Assembly: GCA_022842205.1 (NCBI GenBank)
Contig: JALHQA010000006.1
Location: 124,001 to 188,000 of the forward strand
Direction: 5' to 3'
Length of the DNA: 64,000 bases
Origin: Hyphomicrobiales bacterium
GTDB lineage: Bacteria > Pseudomonadota > Alphaproteobacteria > Rhizobiales > Methylopilaceae
In this document: positions 1-9,164 of the stretch, in pieces
Position numbering within the stretch: position 1 is the first letter of the stretch
Layout of the letters: the number at the start of each line of letters is the position of its first letter
Notes under the pieces: model-generated
The model's input: the letters and a program-made list of their open reading frames with translations, nothing else
What the model was told of the DNA's origin: nothing
The model's database searches: none
Made by a program: the position numbers and the translations under genes

Positions 1-151
1 AGGCTAGCCGCCGCAAATACGGTGAGTTTCGTATTCCGGGCAGCTGCGGGAGCGCTCGCCATAGAAAGCATGAGGAATGCAGCAACAAGATTGCGGATCA
101 TTCAAGACTCCCTCGCTCAACGTTATGTTTCATTGTGGCGCAAGCCAAAAT

Positions 152-630
152 ATGGCCGCTGGAAGTCGCCGTCGGCGCTCCATACGCGTTGCCATGTTTG
201 GAGTGTGCTTCGGCATGATCCTTAGTTTTCGTTTTCTGTTCGGAGCGGTTCGCAGGAATTAGCCTGCTGTTTGCCATCTTCCTGCTGATCGTGTCGGTAC
301 GGCAAACGCTGCTCGACATCTATCCGCGACCGGGCCACGAATATATCGGTTCGGCCGTGCTCGGCCTTCATGTGCCGGTCTGGTCGATCATTATCGCAGT
401 CATGATCCTGGGCGCCTATGCCGTGAAGCTCGTCTTTCTCGACGGAGGCGAAGAACTCCGCGACGTGCACATCGACAGCTATCCCTTGATGTCGAAGACC
501 GCCAAGGCGGCATGCCTCTTCGTTATCCTGCTTGGTCTGATCAATTTCGGATCGGTCGTGCTCCAGTGCTGCGTGGGCGAGTGCCACGCCTTCAGCTACC
601 AGATCCTGAATTCGCTTTGGTGTTGTAGGC
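152..630 (+). pseudogene. dsbB-like disulfide bond formation protein, frameshifted relic
   Basis: Two reading frames together resemble the DsbB family, which reoxidises DsbA in the periplasm. The first (about 152-257) encodes a hydrophobic stretch containing VAMFGVCFGMILSFRF and then stops. The second (about 229-630) carries SLLFAIFLLIVSVRQTLL followed by PGHEYIGSAVLGLHVPVW and a further membrane segment, which matches the DsbB core around its third and fourth helices. No clear CPLC active-site motif is visible upstream, and the C-terminal tail (QCCVGEC) looks degraded. The open frame from GTG 291 runs on to 722 into the convergent fdhD. I infer a relic with a frameshift near 230-255. A truncated functional membrane protein starting at GTG 291 is the alternative. 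Confidence 0.5.
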
Positions 631-1449
631 TCAGGCTGCGCTCGAGGCCTTCGGAGCGACGATCCGTCCGGGGTGCGTGTAGACCTCGAAGCTGTCGCCG
701 CGTGCGAGGGCCGCAAGCGTGATGCCTGCCTCGTTAGCCATGCGCACAGCAAGAGCCGTCGGAGCCGATACGGCGACCAGCGCGCCGGCACCGAGCACTG
801 CGGTCTTTTGCACCATCTCCACCGATACGCGGCTGGTGAGAATGATCGCGCCCTCGGCCCCATCCCTGCCTATGCGCGCCAGATGACCTACCAGCTTGTC
901 GAGCGCATTATGGCGGCCGACATCCTCGCGCACAGCGACGAATCCTTCGGCAGGGGTCCAGAAGCCGGCCGCATGTATTGCCTTCGCCTCGGCGTTCATG
1001 AACTGCTTGCCGGGCAAATCCTCCATAGCCTTCCTGATGTCCTGCGGCCGCAGGACGATGCCCTTGCCCACTTTGGCGGTCGGCTTGACCGCCTCGGACA
1101 GGCTCTCGATACCACAAAGGCCGCAGCCGGTCGGGCCCGCGAGCAACCGGCGCCGGCGCGAATAGTTTTCGGCGAGTTCCGGCTTGAGCCACATCCGGAG
1201 CTCGACCCCTTCGTCTTCTTCGATCACTTCAAGCGAAACAATATCATCGGGGGTGGATATCAGCCCCTCGGTCACGCTGAAGCCGACCGCGAAGTCCTCG
1301 AAATCAGCCGCAGTCGCCATCATGACGGCCTGGGTTGAGCCGCCATAGGTAATGGCAATCGGCGTTTCGCCAGGAACGACGCGCTCGGCGGCGGCGGCAT
1401 TATCGCCATTCCAGACGGTGCGGGTAACGCGTTCGACCGGCTCAGGCAT
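631..1449 (-). CDS. fdhD: Formate dehydrogenase accessory sulfurtransferase FdhD
   Basis: 272-residue FdhD, which transfers sulfur from a cysteine desulfurase to the molybdenum cofactor of formate dehydrogenase in the cytoplasm. The family's CxxC motif is visible as GPTGCGLCGIES (Cys109 and Cys112), and the early GETPIAITYGG segment is also typical. I chose ATG 1449, which overlaps the upstream small gene by 8 nt, over an upstream in-frame extension rich in Arg and Cys. No formate dehydrogenase subunit gene is present in the window, so its client must lie elsewhere or has been lost. The 3' end meets the dsbB-like relic convergently. Confidence 0.93.
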   Translation of the reverse strand: MPEPVERVTRTVWNGDNAAAAERVVPGETPIAITYGGSTQAVMMATAADFEDFAVGFSVTEGLISTPDDIVSLEVIEEDEGVELRMWLKPELAENYSRRRRLLAGPTGCGLCGIESLSEAVKPTAKVGKGIVLRPQDIRKAMEDLPGKQFMNAEAKAIHAAGFWTPAEGFVAVREDVGRHNALDKLVGHLARIGRDGAEGAIILTSRVSVEMVQKTAVLGAGALVAVSAPTALAVRMANEAGITLAALARGDSFEVYTHPGRIVAPKASSAA

Positions 1450-1699
1450 GGCCGGCCTCTTTTTTACCCGCAGCAAGGCGGTCGGCGGCGTCTGCCAACG
1501 CGTCCGACAGCATACGTAGCGCCTGTTCGCTAAAGGCCACCTGCACAGCAGCGGCCGGTTGGCCGGGCTTTTGCGGCGCCCCGACCTCAAGCCTCAACCC
1601 GCTGCGCTCGTGCGCGAACATTGCTGTCGCGAAACCGAGAAAGGGCCACAGCTTCAGGTGGCCCTGCTCGTTCTTGTCCCAATCGTCAAAATCAGCCAT
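1442..1699 (-). CDS. Small hypothetical protein translationally coupled to fdhD
   Basis: 85-residue soluble protein starting MADFDDWDKNEQ, with an Ala-rich, probably helical C-terminal half. It overlaps the start of fdhD by 8 nt, so the two are likely co-translated. It has no transmembrane segment or cysteines and I do not recognise the family. Its position suggests a formate dehydrogenase-related accessory role, but it does not resemble FdsD as I know it. A GTG at 1702 is an alternative start. Confidence 0.6.
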   Translation of the reverse strand: MADFDDWDKNEQGHLKLWPFLGFATAMFAHERSGLRLEVGAPQKPGQPAAAVQVAFSEQALRMLSDALADAADRLAAGKKEAGHA

Positions 1700-1824
1700 C
1701 ACCGACGCTATATAGCGTCAACCCGCGTCGCTCGCCATCTGGCCCTGTTCTTCCGGATTGGGGCATCATTTGGGCTGGGCCCGGAGCTGTGCCAGGCGGT
1801 GGAAAGCTTCTATAACCGCCGGCC

Positions 1825-2032
1825 TCAGGCCTTCAGGTTCTTCTTGATCTCGACGCGGCGGGCGAACCGTGCCGCCGCTGAAGTCATTGGCCAGCGAGCC
1901 CAGGGTGCAGCCGAAGGCGATCTCGACAAGACCGCCGTATTTTAGTTTGCCCACGATCGGTACAGGCATGGTGCGCGACATCGTCGGAGCCGCAGGCCAG
2001 CGCTGTGACGTCAATCGGCACATAGATCCTGA
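1825..2032 (-). pseudogene. Degraded reading frame, possible fdsB (formate dehydrogenase beta) remnant
   Basis: The roughly 370 bases between the LysR gene and the small fdhD-linked gene hold no intact gene. On the minus strand one frame starts RIYVPIDVTALACGSDDVA, which resembles the N terminus of NAD-dependent formate dehydrogenase beta subunits (FdsB). It then loses frame, and a third frame ends with a plausible C terminus, ARRVEIKKNLKA, at a TGA (1825-1827). I infer an internally deleted remnant left when fds structural genes were lost. The FdsB assignment rests on one short match recalled from the family. The C-terminal piece is unassigned. Confidence 0.33.
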
Positions 2033-2072
2033 GCCTCCGCCAGGAAGAGCGTGGCAGCAAAAATACAGGGCT

Positions 2073-2966
2073 TCACGCTCTCTCGGGCGGTGTCGCTAGG
2101 TGCCTGGCCTCGTTGACAAAAGCTGCAATCAGCGGTGTCAGGGGATCGCGTTCGACGACGACGATTCCGACGCCCTGAGTAACCTCCGGTTCGACCAGGG
2201 GCAGAGCTTTTACTTTCGAGAGATCGAACAGTTCGGCGAACTGACGGGGCACGATTGAGGACCACCCCCCTGCCTGAACATGGGCGACCAGTGCCGTCGC
2301 CGAATCCGATTCCAGGGCCGGTGCGCCGGTATTGTCCGCCTGAGTAAGCAGGCGGTCGATGATCCTGCGGTTCTGCATGTCTGGCGACATCAGACAGAGG
2401 GGGCTCTGCGCCGCCTCCCGCCATGTCACGCTGTCGGCATTCTCGAGCGATCCGCCTTTTGCTGTCAGAAACAGGTAGTCTTCCTGATAAAGTGGAAAGC
2501 TCTTCACCCGGCCGAGCGGTTCGTTGTCGATGTAGGTGATGCCAACATCGACATCGAGATTTTCGATTTGCGTGAGGATCGAGATCGAGGTCCGGGAGAC
2601 GATGTTGAAGCTGACATTCGGATGGCGGGCGCGGAAAGGTGTCGTCAGCGCCGCCACCATCGGCAAGGCCGTGGGAATGGCGGCGATGCGCAGATGTCCG
2701 GACAGGCCCTTCTTGAGCGCATTAACCTCTTCGCGAAGCGCGCGGCTATCGCCCACGATGCGCCGGGCCCAATCGAGGACCCGCTCGCCTTCCGCCGTAA
2801 AGCCCTGAAACCGCGAACCGCGATCGACCAAGCGGACACCCAGCATATCTTCAAGCTGCTTCAGGCCCGCCGATAGGGTCGGCTGGGTTACGCCGCAAAC
2901 CTCCGCGGCACGGCCGAAATGGCGTTCGCGGGACAGCGCCAGCAGGAATTCAAGCTTGTCGATCAC
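2073..2966 (-). CDS. LysR-family transcriptional regulator, FdsR-like
   Basis: 297-residue LysR-type regulator with an N-terminal winged helix-turn-helix (about 1-60, containing FGRAAEVCGVTQPTLSAGLKQLE) and a C-terminal type 2 periplasmic-binding-like effector domain (about 90-290). The start is GTG 2966. In formate-using proteobacteria a LysR gene commonly heads the fds formate dehydrogenase operon, and here it precedes fdhD on the same strand, so an FdsR-like role is likely. A 7-bp inverted repeat with a 10-nt spacer lies just upstream (2974-2997) and may be its own operator. Effector and targets are unknown. Confidence 0.85.
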   Translation of the reverse strand: MIDKLEFLLALSRERHFGRAAEVCGVTQPTLSAGLKQLEDMLGVRLVDRGSRFQGFTAEGERVLDWARRIVGDSRALREEVNALKKGLSGHLRIAAIPTALPMVAALTTPFRARHPNVSFNIVSRTSISILTQIENLDVDVGITYIDNEPLGRVKSFPLYQEDYLFLTAKGGSLENADSVTWREAAQSPLCLMSPDMQNRRIIDRLLTQADNTGAPALESDSATALVAHVQAGGWSSIVPRQFAELFDLSKVKALPLVEPEVTQGVGIVVVERDPLTPLIAAFVNEARHLATPPERA

Positions 2967-2973
2967 TGAGGGG

Positions 2974-2997
2974 GTCCTGAGTTTTCCGCATCAGGAC
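2974..2997. promoter_or_regulatory. Inverted-repeat candidate operator of the LysR gene
   Basis: GTCCTGA (2974-2980) and TCAGGAC (2991-2997) form a perfect inverted repeat around a 10-nt spacer. It sits 8 nt upstream of the LysR GTG start and between two divergent genes. LysR proteins usually bind dyads near their own promoters, so autoregulation is the natural inference. Confidence 0.4.
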
Positions 2998-3062
2998 GGG
3001 AAAGCTGGCAGCATTTCAAGCTGACGATATCCGCCGGCAGGGAATCTTAAGCAAGCTGGTAT

Positions 3063-4223
3063 ATGTCCCTTCAAACCGAACTGGCGCCCGGGACCATGGC
3101 CGCAACATCCGCATTTCTGCCGTCGGACTGGCGCGTTGAACGCTCTCCTCAGCCGCTCGAAGCGGACTGGCGCGCTCTGGAAATGGCGGGCATCGGCACT
3201 CCGTTTCAATCCTTCGCCTGGATGAGTCTTTACCACCAGGTCCGCGGGCGGGATGCGGCGTTCGTTGCCGGCCGTACGGCAGGCGAGCTGACAGCTGTTT
3301 TCCCACTTGTTCTGCGCGGCGGCGTGCTGACCTGGTTCGGCGAGGAGCTCAATAATTACAACGCGCCCCTCATATCGGCGGGCGTCTTCTCCAAACTGAC
3401 GGCCGATGACGTCGGCGCGATGTGGGCGACCGTCCGCGCTGCTTTGGGAAAACCGTCCGCGAGCATTCTTCGGCGCCAGCCCGAGCAGCTTCAGGGGCAG
3501 CCGAACCCATTTGCAGGCTGGTCGTCCGTTATCGAGCCGACATCGGCCTACGCGCTGACACTGGGCAAGGACTGGGCGAGTTTTTACGAACGCCTCTCCT
3601 CCGCATCGACGCGCAAGACGCTCCGGAAAAAGGAGCGCACGCTGGCCAAGGATGGCGCACTCACCTTCAGCCGCGTGTCGGGTTATGACGCGATCAGTGA
3701 AAGCGCCCAGTTGCTGCTGAAGTGGAAGCATGAGCAGGTTACGGCAACGGGCGGCCGCAATCAGTTCGCGGATCCAGCCCACCGCGAGATTCTCGCGCGC
3801 TATGCCGCTGAGTATCCAGGCCAAGCGCGTATTTACGCCTTGAACCAGGGCGGGGCTCCCATCGCCCTTGCCTATCTGATCGAAAACGGCTCCCGGCCGA
3901 TCCTCTATCAGATGGCCTATGCGCCGGGTCCATCAGCCCGCCAATCGCCCGGCCGACTGCTGCTCAACCGAGTGCTTGAGGATGTCGTTTCAGGGGGTTG
4001 CGAGGTTCTCGATCTCGCCGTCGGAGACGACACGTACAAGCAGGAGCTTTGCGATGTGACCATGCGGCTGACCACCAGTTTGTCGGCAACCACCTCGACG
4101 GGAAAGCTTCAGGTTGCAAAGGAGCGCCTGATCCTCGCGGCCAAAGGCGCCATCAAGGGCAGCCCGGTGTTGCTGAACGCCGCCAAGACCCTTCACGCGA
4201 ATATCCCCAGAATTGGGCGTTGA
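3063..4223 (+). CDS. CelD/BcsL-type (FemAB/GNAT-fold) acyltransferase
   Basis: 386-residue protein of the acetyltransferase_6 (CelD/BcsL) group, whose members have a tandem GNAT fold and are often linked to polysaccharide or envelope metabolism. The core from about residue 170 contains STRKTLRKKERTLAKDG and later QMAYAPGPSARQSPGRLLLN and DLAVGDDTYKQEL, typical of the second GNAT half. There is no signal peptide or membrane segment. It is divergent from the LysR gene and followed after 84 nt by moaA. The substrate cannot be deduced. Confidence 0.8.
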   Translation: MSLQTELAPGTMAATSAFLPSDWRVERSPQPLEADWRALEMAGIGTPFQSFAWMSLYHQVRGRDAAFVAGRTAGELTAVFPLVLRGGVLTWFGEELNNYNAPLISAGVFSKLTADDVGAMWATVRAALGKPSASILRRQPEQLQGQPNPFAGWSSVIEPTSAYALTLGKDWASFYERLSSASTRKTLRKKERTLAKDGALTFSRVSGYDAISESAQLLLKWKHEQVTATGGRNQFADPAHREILARYAAEYPGQARIYALNQGGAPIALAYLIENGSRPILYQMAYAPGPSARQSPGRLLLNRVLEDVVSGGCEVLDLAVGDDTYKQELCDVTMRLTTSLSATTSTGKLQVAKERLILAAKGAIKGSPVLLNAAKTLHANIPRIGR

Positions 4224-4307
4224 ACTGTTCTTGGGTCAAACGGCCGTGTGGGTTAGAGTTCCAAACAGATTGCGAGCCGCTTCCGGAACGCTTAGATCCG
4301 CCTAGAA

Positions 4308-5336
4308 ATGCAGCAGATTGTGATCCCGACCCGCACCCATGCGCCTCTGATCGACCCGTTCCAGAGGGCGATTACCTATCTGCGCGTCTCAGTGACGGAC
4401 CGGTGCGATCTCCGCTGCGTCTACTGCATGTCGGAAGACATGACGTTCCTGCCAAGGAAAAGCCTTCTGTCTTTGGAGGAGCTGGACCGTCTGTGCTCGG
4501 CCTTTATCGCCCGCGGCGTCAAGAAACTGCGGCTGACGGGCGGCGAGCCGCTGGTGCGGCGCGATCTCACGACCTTGATCCGTTCGCTCTCGCGCCATCT
4601 GGACAGCGGCCACCTCGAAGAACTGACGCTCACGACCAACGGCACGCAGCTTGCGCGGTTCGCGCCGGAACTGGCCGCTGCGGGCGTGCGCCGAATAAAC
4701 GTATCGATCGATACGCTGGACCCGGATTTGTTCCGCAAGATCACGCGGCGCGGGGATCTCAGGCAGGTTCTGGACGGCATCGAAACTGCGCAGGCCGCCG
4801 GCCTCAAGATCAAAATAAACACCGTTGCCCTGAAGGACACCAACGAGAGCGAACTGGAATCGATGGTGGAATGGGCGCATGGCCATGGTATGGACATGAC
4901 GCTTATCGAAACGATGCCGCTCGGCGATATCGATGAGGACCGCACCGACCAGTACCTGCCGCTTTCGCTGGTGCGCGCCCGTCTGGAGCGCCATTTCACG
5001 CTTTCCGATCTCGCAGATCGCACAGGCGGCCCGGCACGCTATGTACGGGTTGCGGAAACCGGCGGGCGTCTGGGTTTCATTACGCCCCTCACCCATAACT
5101 TCTGCGAAAGCTGCAACCGCGTGCGCGTGACATGCACGGGCACGCTTTTCATGTGCCTCGGGCAGGAAGACGCGGCCGATCTTCGTGCACCGCTCCGCGC
5201 CTCCAGCGACGATGACGCGCTGCATGCCGCCATCGATGCCGCGATTTCGCGCAAGCCGAAGGGACATGACTTCGTGATCGACCGGCGCGAGCAGCGCCCT
5301 GCCCTTTCGCGGCACATGTCGGTGACAGGCGGCTAA
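4308..5336 (+). CDS. moaA: GTP 3',8-cyclase MoaA
   Basis: 342-residue radical SAM enzyme for the first step of molybdenum cofactor synthesis, converting GTP to (8S)-3',8-cyclo-7,8-dihydroguanosine. The N-terminal cluster motif is CDLRCVYC (Cys33, 37, 40) and the second cluster uses [18 protein letters not shown] near residue 270. The protein ends in the family's conserved Gly-Gly tail. The cofactor pathway fits the nearby fdhD. No other moa gene lies next to it. Confidence 0.96.
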   Translation: MQQIVIPTRTHAPLIDPFQRAITYLRVSVTDRCDLRCVYCMSEDMTFLPRKSLLSLEELDRLCSAFIARGVKKLRLTGGEPLVRRDLTTLIRSLSRHLDSGHLEELTLTTNGTQLARFAPELAAAGVRRINVSIDTLDPDLFRKITRRGDLRQVLDGIETAQAAGLKIKINTVALKDTNESELESMVEWAHGHGMDMTLIETMPLGDIDEDRTDQYLPLSLVRARLERHFTLSDLADRTGGPARYVRVAETGGRLGFITPLTHNFCESCNRVRVTCTGTLFMCLGQEDAADLRAPLRASSDDDALHAAIDAAISRKPKGHDFVIDRREQRPALSRHMSVTGG

Positions 5337-5373
5337 CATAAGTTAGCCCCTAACAAATTCCCTCATTACGGGC

Positions 5374-5398
5374 GGAACTCACGCACAGAACCCGCGTT
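5374..5398 (+). promoter_or_regulatory. EcfG-type general stress promoter
   Basis: GGAAC at 5374-5378 and CGTT at 5395-5398 with a 16-nt spacer match the alphaproteobacterial EcfG (sigma-EcfG) consensus GGAAC-N16/17-CGTT exactly. It lies 33 nt upstream of a YciE/F-family stress gene, a class typically in the PhyR-EcfG regulon. Confidence 0.75.
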
Positions 5399-5431
5399 CT
5401 TCCGGCACTCACACAACGCGGGAGAGCGCCA

Positions 5432-5923
5432 ATGGCCGCCGTCAAAACGATGGACGATCTGTTCCTCCATCTTCTCAAGGATATGTACCACGCCGAAAAG
5501 CAGGTGCTGAAAGCCCTGCCGAGGATGGCGAAGAACACCGAGTCTCCCGAGCTGAAGAAAGCATTCGAGACTCATCTCAAGGAAACCGAAGGCCAGGTCC
5601 AGCGCCTCGAGAAGGTGTTCGATCTCATGGGCAAGAAGGCCCAGGGAAAACCCTGCGCGGCAATGGAAGGCCTTGTCGAGGAAGGCAAGGAAGCCATCGA
5701 CGAGATCGAGGATGCCGAAGTTCTCGACGCCGCCCTCCTCGCCGGCGCTCAAGCGGTCGAACACTACGAGATTTCCCGTTACGGGACCCTCATCGCCTGG
5801 GCCAAGCAGATCGGTCTTAACGACGCCGTGAAGCTGCTTGACCAGAACCTCCAGGAAGAGAAGAACGCCGATAAGCTTCTGAACGACCTCGCCCTTGGCG
5901 CTGTAAACCGCCAGGCCGCCTGA
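5432..5923 (+). CDS. YciE/YciF ferroxidase family (DUF892) stress protein
   Basis: 163-residue ferritin-like four-helix protein of the DUF892 family. It starts with the typical MDDLFLHLLKDMYHAEKQ helix and contains the expected Glu/His-rich helices, including the AVEHYEISRYG segment, which could bind a di-iron centre. Family members are induced by general stress and desiccation, but their biochemical role is poorly defined. A GGAGAG ribosome site precedes ATG 5432, a consensus EcfG promoter lies upstream, and a strong terminator follows, so it is probably monocistronic and stress-induced. Confidence 0.88.
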   Translation: MAAVKTMDDLFLHLLKDMYHAEKQVLKALPRMAKNTESPELKKAFETHLKETEGQVQRLEKVFDLMGKKAQGKPCAAMEGLVEEGKEAIDEIEDAEVLDAALLAGAQAVEHYEISRYGTLIAWAKQIGLNDAVKLLDQNLQEEKNADKLLNDLALGAVNRQAA

Positions 5924-5963
5924 CAGCCGTCACGCTGGGCCCGGCTCGGCGCGTATGACGAAG

Positions 5964-5991
5964 AAAAGGGTCCGCGCGAGCGGGCCCTTTT
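5964..5991 (+). terminator. Rho-independent terminator after the DUF892 gene
   Basis: A 12-bp stem (AAAAGGGTCCGC paired with GCGGGCCCTTTT, one G-T pair) closes a GCGA tetraloop and ends in TTTT, 41 nt after the stop codon. Confidence 0.85.
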
Positions 5992-6046
5992 GCCTATGGG
6001 CCGACAGTTTTGCAGCCGCCGCATCCATGCTATAGGCACGCCGTTC

Positions 6047-6063
6047 GCGGCCCCGAGGGCCGC
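6047..6063 (+). other. GC-rich hairpin upstream of rimO
   Basis: GCGGCCC and GGGCCGC pair around a three-base CGA loop, followed by GTCGCTTTTT. It resembles a terminator but lies only 24 nt before the rimO start, so it may be a leader structure or a second terminator for the upstream unit. Confidence 0.35.
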
Positions 6064-6087
6064 GTCGCTTTTTCGGACGATATTCTG

Positions 6088-7413
6088 ATGGACGACAGGC
6101 CCGCACCGCGCGTGGGACTTGTGAGCCTTGGCTGTCCCAAGGCCCTGGTCGACAGCGAGCGTATCATCACCCAGCTCCGCGCCGAAGGCTACGAGTTGTC
6201 GAAGGATTATGCCGGCGCGGACGTCGTGATCGTCAACACATGCGGGTTTCTGGATTCGGCCAAGGCCGAAAGCCTCGATGCCATCGGCGAGGCCATGGCC
6301 GAGAATGGCAAGGTGGTGGTCACCGGCTGCATGGGTGCCCAGCCCGAACTGATCCGCGACAAGTTTCCGGATGTGCTCGCCATCACCGGTCCGCAAAAGT
6401 ACGAGAGCGTTGTCGAGGCGATTCACAAGGCGGTCCCGCCCAAGCACGATCCGTTTTTCGATCTCGTTCCGCCGCAGGGCCTGAAGCTCACGCCGCGCCA
6501 TTACGCTTACCTGAAGATTTCGGAAGGCTGCAACAACCGCTGCTCATTCTGCATCATCCCGCAATTGCGCGGCGATCTTGTCTCGCGTCCCGCCGGCGAT
6601 GTGCTGCGCGAGGCGGAGAAGCTCGTGAAGGCCGGCGTCAAGGAACTGCTCGTCATCTCCCAGGACACCAGCGCTTATGGCGTCGATGTGAAATATACGG
6701 AGAGCAAATGGAGAGACCGCGAGGTCCGGACGAAGTTCTTCGACCTGTCGCGGGAGCTGGGTTCGCTCGGCGTATGGACGCGGATGCACTATGTCTATCC
6801 CTATCCGCATGTCGACGACGTCATTCCGCTGATGGCTGACGGCAAGATACTTCCCTATCTCGACATTCCGCTGCAACACGCCAGCCCGAATGTGCTGAAG
6901 GCGATGAAACGCCCGGCCCATCAGGAAAAGACCCTGGCACGCCTTCAGCGCTGGCGGGAAATCTGCCCGGACATCACGCTGAGGTCGACATTCATCGTCG
7001 GGTTCCCCGGAGAGACCGACGAGGATTTCGAGTTGCTGCTCGATTGGCTGGACGAGGCGCAGCTGGACCGTGTCGGGTGTTTCACCTACGAGCCGGTATC
7101 GGGCGCTCCGGCGAACGACATCGCCCTCCCCGTCCCGGACGAGGTGAAACGCGAGCGCCAGGCGCGCTTCATGGAGAGACAGGCGGTAATTTCCGAACGG
7201 AAGCTCGCCGCCAAGATCGGTCGCACGATCGATGTCATCATCGACGATACCGACGAAGACGGCGGCGCCGAAGGCCGCAGCATGGCCGACGCGCCAGAGA
7301 TTGACGGCGTGGTGCATCTTCGTGCGGACAGGCCGCTGCGGACCGGCGACATCGTGCGCGTCGACATAGAGGACGCCGACGAGCACGATCTGTACGGCAC
7401 GGTCAGGGAATAA
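6088..7413 (+). CDS. rimO: Ribosomal protein uS12 methylthiotransferase RimO
   Basis: 441-residue radical SAM methylthiotransferase that thiomethylates an aspartate of ribosomal protein S12. Domains in order: MTTase N-terminal domain (1-120; cluster cysteines in [18 protein letters not shown] and VTGCMG), a radical SAM domain with CNNRCSFC near residue 150, and a C-terminal TRAM domain (about 370-441). I chose ATG 6088, directly before [17 protein letters not shown], because upstream codons are not conserved in character. Its stop overlaps the convergent quinone oxidoreductase gene by 11 nt. Confidence 0.96.
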   Translation: MDDRPAPRVGLVSLGCPKALVDSERIITQLRAEGYELSKDYAGADVVIVNTCGFLDSAKAESLDAIGEAMAENGKVVVTGCMGAQPELIRDKFPDVLAITGPQKYESVVEAIHKAVPPKHDPFFDLVPPQGLKLTPRHYAYLKISEGCNNRCSFCIIPQLRGDLVSRPAGDVLREAEKLVKAGVKELLVISQDTSAYGVDVKYTESKWRDREVRTKFFDLSRELGSLGVWTRMHYVYPYPHVDDVIPLMADGKILPYLDIPLQHASPNVLKAMKRPAHQEKTLARLQRWREICPDITLRSTFIVGFPGETDEDFELLLDWLDEAQLDRVGCFTYEPVSGAPANDIALPVPDEVKRERQARFMERQAVISERKLAAKIGRTIDVIIDDTDEDGGAEGRSMADAPEIDGVVHLRADRPLRTGDIVRVDIEDADEHDLYGTVRE

Positions 7414-8374
7414 GTATCGTCGAGCCGACGGTTTCGCGTGCTTCCAGATCGCGGTGCGCCTGGGCGGCGTCCTTTAGCGAGTAACGCGCACCGATCTCGA
7501 TCTTCACGGTGCCTTTCTTCACGACATCGAAAAGATCATTCGCGGTTTCATCCAGCGTTTTGCGCGTCGCCGTGTAGGCGAACAAGGTTGGCCGGGTCAG
7601 ATAAAGCGAGCCCTTCTGGGCGAGCAGAATCGGCTCGAAATCCTTCACAGGCCCGGACGACTGCCCGAACAGCACAAGAAGCCCGAGGGGCTTTAGGCAA
7701 TCGAGCGAGCCGCGCCATGTCGTTGCGCCGACCGAGTCGTATACGACATCGCATTTGCTGCCTCCGGTGATCTCCGCGACACGGGCAACGAAATCCTCCG
7801 AGCGATAGAGAATCGTGTGGTGCGCCCCGTTGCGCTTCGCGCGTTCGGCCTTCTCTTCGCTGCCGACCGTGCCGATGACGGTCGCGCCGAGATGATTGGC
7901 CCATTGCGTTGCGATCGACCCCACCCCGCCCGACGCGGCGTGGAACAGGATCGTATGTCCCGGACCGACATTTGACGTCTTGCGCAGCAAAAAACGCGCC
8001 GTCATGCCTTTCAGCATCATCGCCGCGGCTGTCTCGTCCGAAATCCCGTCCGGAATTTTGACGAGGGCGGATTCCGGGGCATTGAACTCCGTGGCGTAAG
8101 ATCCGGACAGATTGGCAGAGGCAACGCGATCGCCCGGTGCTAGGAGCGTGACGCCCGGCCCTGCGGCTTCGACGACACCCGCCCCTTCCTTGCCAAGGAT
8201 GAACGGCAGCGGTTGCGGATAAAGACCAGTCCGGTGGTAGACGTCGATGAAATTGACGCCGATGGCCGTCGTGCGCACCCGGACCTCGCCCGGACCCGGC
8301 GGCGGCAGCGCGACATCCTCGAATTCAAGAACTTCCGGGCCACCTTTTGCGTGTACGCGAATTGCCTTGGTCAT
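7403..8374 (-). CDS. Zinc-independent NAD(P)H:quinone oxidoreductase (Qor family)
   Basis: 323-residue medium-chain dehydrogenase/reductase of the quinone oxidoreductase group, likely reducing quinones with NADPH in the cytoplasm. It shows [15 protein letters not shown], which is diagnostic of QOR proteins, and the nucleotide-binding loop [14 protein letters not shown]. The structural and catalytic zinc ligands of alcohol dehydrogenases are absent. It ends three bases before the pcs start region in an apparent two-gene minus-strand unit with pcs upstream. Confidence 0.88.
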   Translation of the reverse strand: MTKAIRVHAKGGPEVLEFEDVALPPPGPGEVRVRTTAIGVNFIDVYHRTGLYPQPLPFILGKEGAGVVEAAGPGVTLLAPGDRVASANLSGSYATEFNAPESALVKIPDGISDETAAAMMLKGMTARFLLRKTSNVGPGHTILFHAASGGVGSIATQWANHLGATVIGTVGSEEKAERAKRNGAHHTILYRSEDFVARVAEITGGSKCDVVYDSVGATTWRGSLDCLKPLGLLVLFGQSSGPVKDFEPILLAQKGSLYLTRPTLFAYTATRKTLDETANDLFDVVKKGTVKIEIGARYSLKDAAQAHRDLEARETVGSTILIP

Positions 8375-8377
8375 CCC

Positions 8378-9100
8378 TCACTCCGTCCGGGGCCGCAATA
8401 TTCCGATCAGCAGGAAATAGAGACCGGTAGCCGCGAGCGCGAGCTTTACCGCCAATGGCGGGTCCAGCTGCCACCAGATCGACACCGCGCTGAGAACCGC
8501 GACCGCAGCCATCATCGCGAGATTGAGCAGACGCATACGCGCAACGCGCATCGGATGCACGAAGGCAATCGGCGCAAAGGTCAGCGCGCAGAACACGACG
8601 ACGATTGCGGCCAGCATCCACGGATCAGGCCGGAACACGAAGGCCAGGAACGCAAACATGTTCCAGACCGCCGGGAAGCCGCGGAAATACCAGTCATCGG
8701 TCTTCATCCGGACATCCGCGAAGTACAGCGCGGCCGAAATCAGGATCAGCCCGGTCGCGGCAAGCGAAACCTCATCGGGCATGAGCCCGGCCCGGTACAT
8801 CGCGAGGGCGGGCACCAGAACATAGGTCACGTAATCCACGACCAGATCCAGTATTTCGCCGGAGAACTCCGGCGAGGTCCTCTTGACGTCAGCCCTGCGC
8901 GCGAACGTGCCGTCGATACCGTCCACGACCAGCGCCGCCGTCAGCCATGCGAACATTGCCGCGTAGCGGCCGTCCAGGGCGGCAAGAAGCGCCAGAAAGC
9001 CGAGGAGAGCCCCGGAAGCAGTGAAGGCATGGACCATAAAGCCCCGGAACCGATCCATCCCGGTTACCTGGCCCTTCCCGTGACCTGTCTTCTTTGCCAT
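8378..9100 (-). CDS. pcs: Phosphatidylcholine synthase Pcs
   Basis: 240-residue membrane enzyme of the CDP-alcohol phosphatidyltransferase superfamily. It condenses choline with CDP-diacylglycerol to give phosphatidylcholine, a pathway typical of plant- and animal-associated Alphaproteobacteria. The signature DGxxAR...G...D...D is visible as DGTFARR followed by SGEILDLVVDYV. About seven to eight hydrophobic helices follow. It is probably co-transcribed with the downstream quinone oxidoreductase gene, three bases away. Confidence 0.93.
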   Translation of the reverse strand: MAKKTGHGKGQVTGMDRFRGFMVHAFTASGALLGFLALLAALDGRYAAMFAWLTAALVVDGIDGTFARRADVKRTSPEFSGEILDLVVDYVTYVLVPALAMYRAGLMPDEVSLAATGLILISAALYFADVRMKTDDWYFRGFPAVWNMFAFLAFVFRPDPWMLAAIVVVFCALTFAPIAFVHPMRVARMRLLNLAMMAAVAVLSAVSIWWQLDPPLAVKLALAATGLYFLLIGILRPRTE

Positions 9101-9164
9101 GTGACAAACCTAGCATTGTTGCCATGAGCCGGGCCCTTTATGCCTGCGCCTCAGGAAAGCCGGT

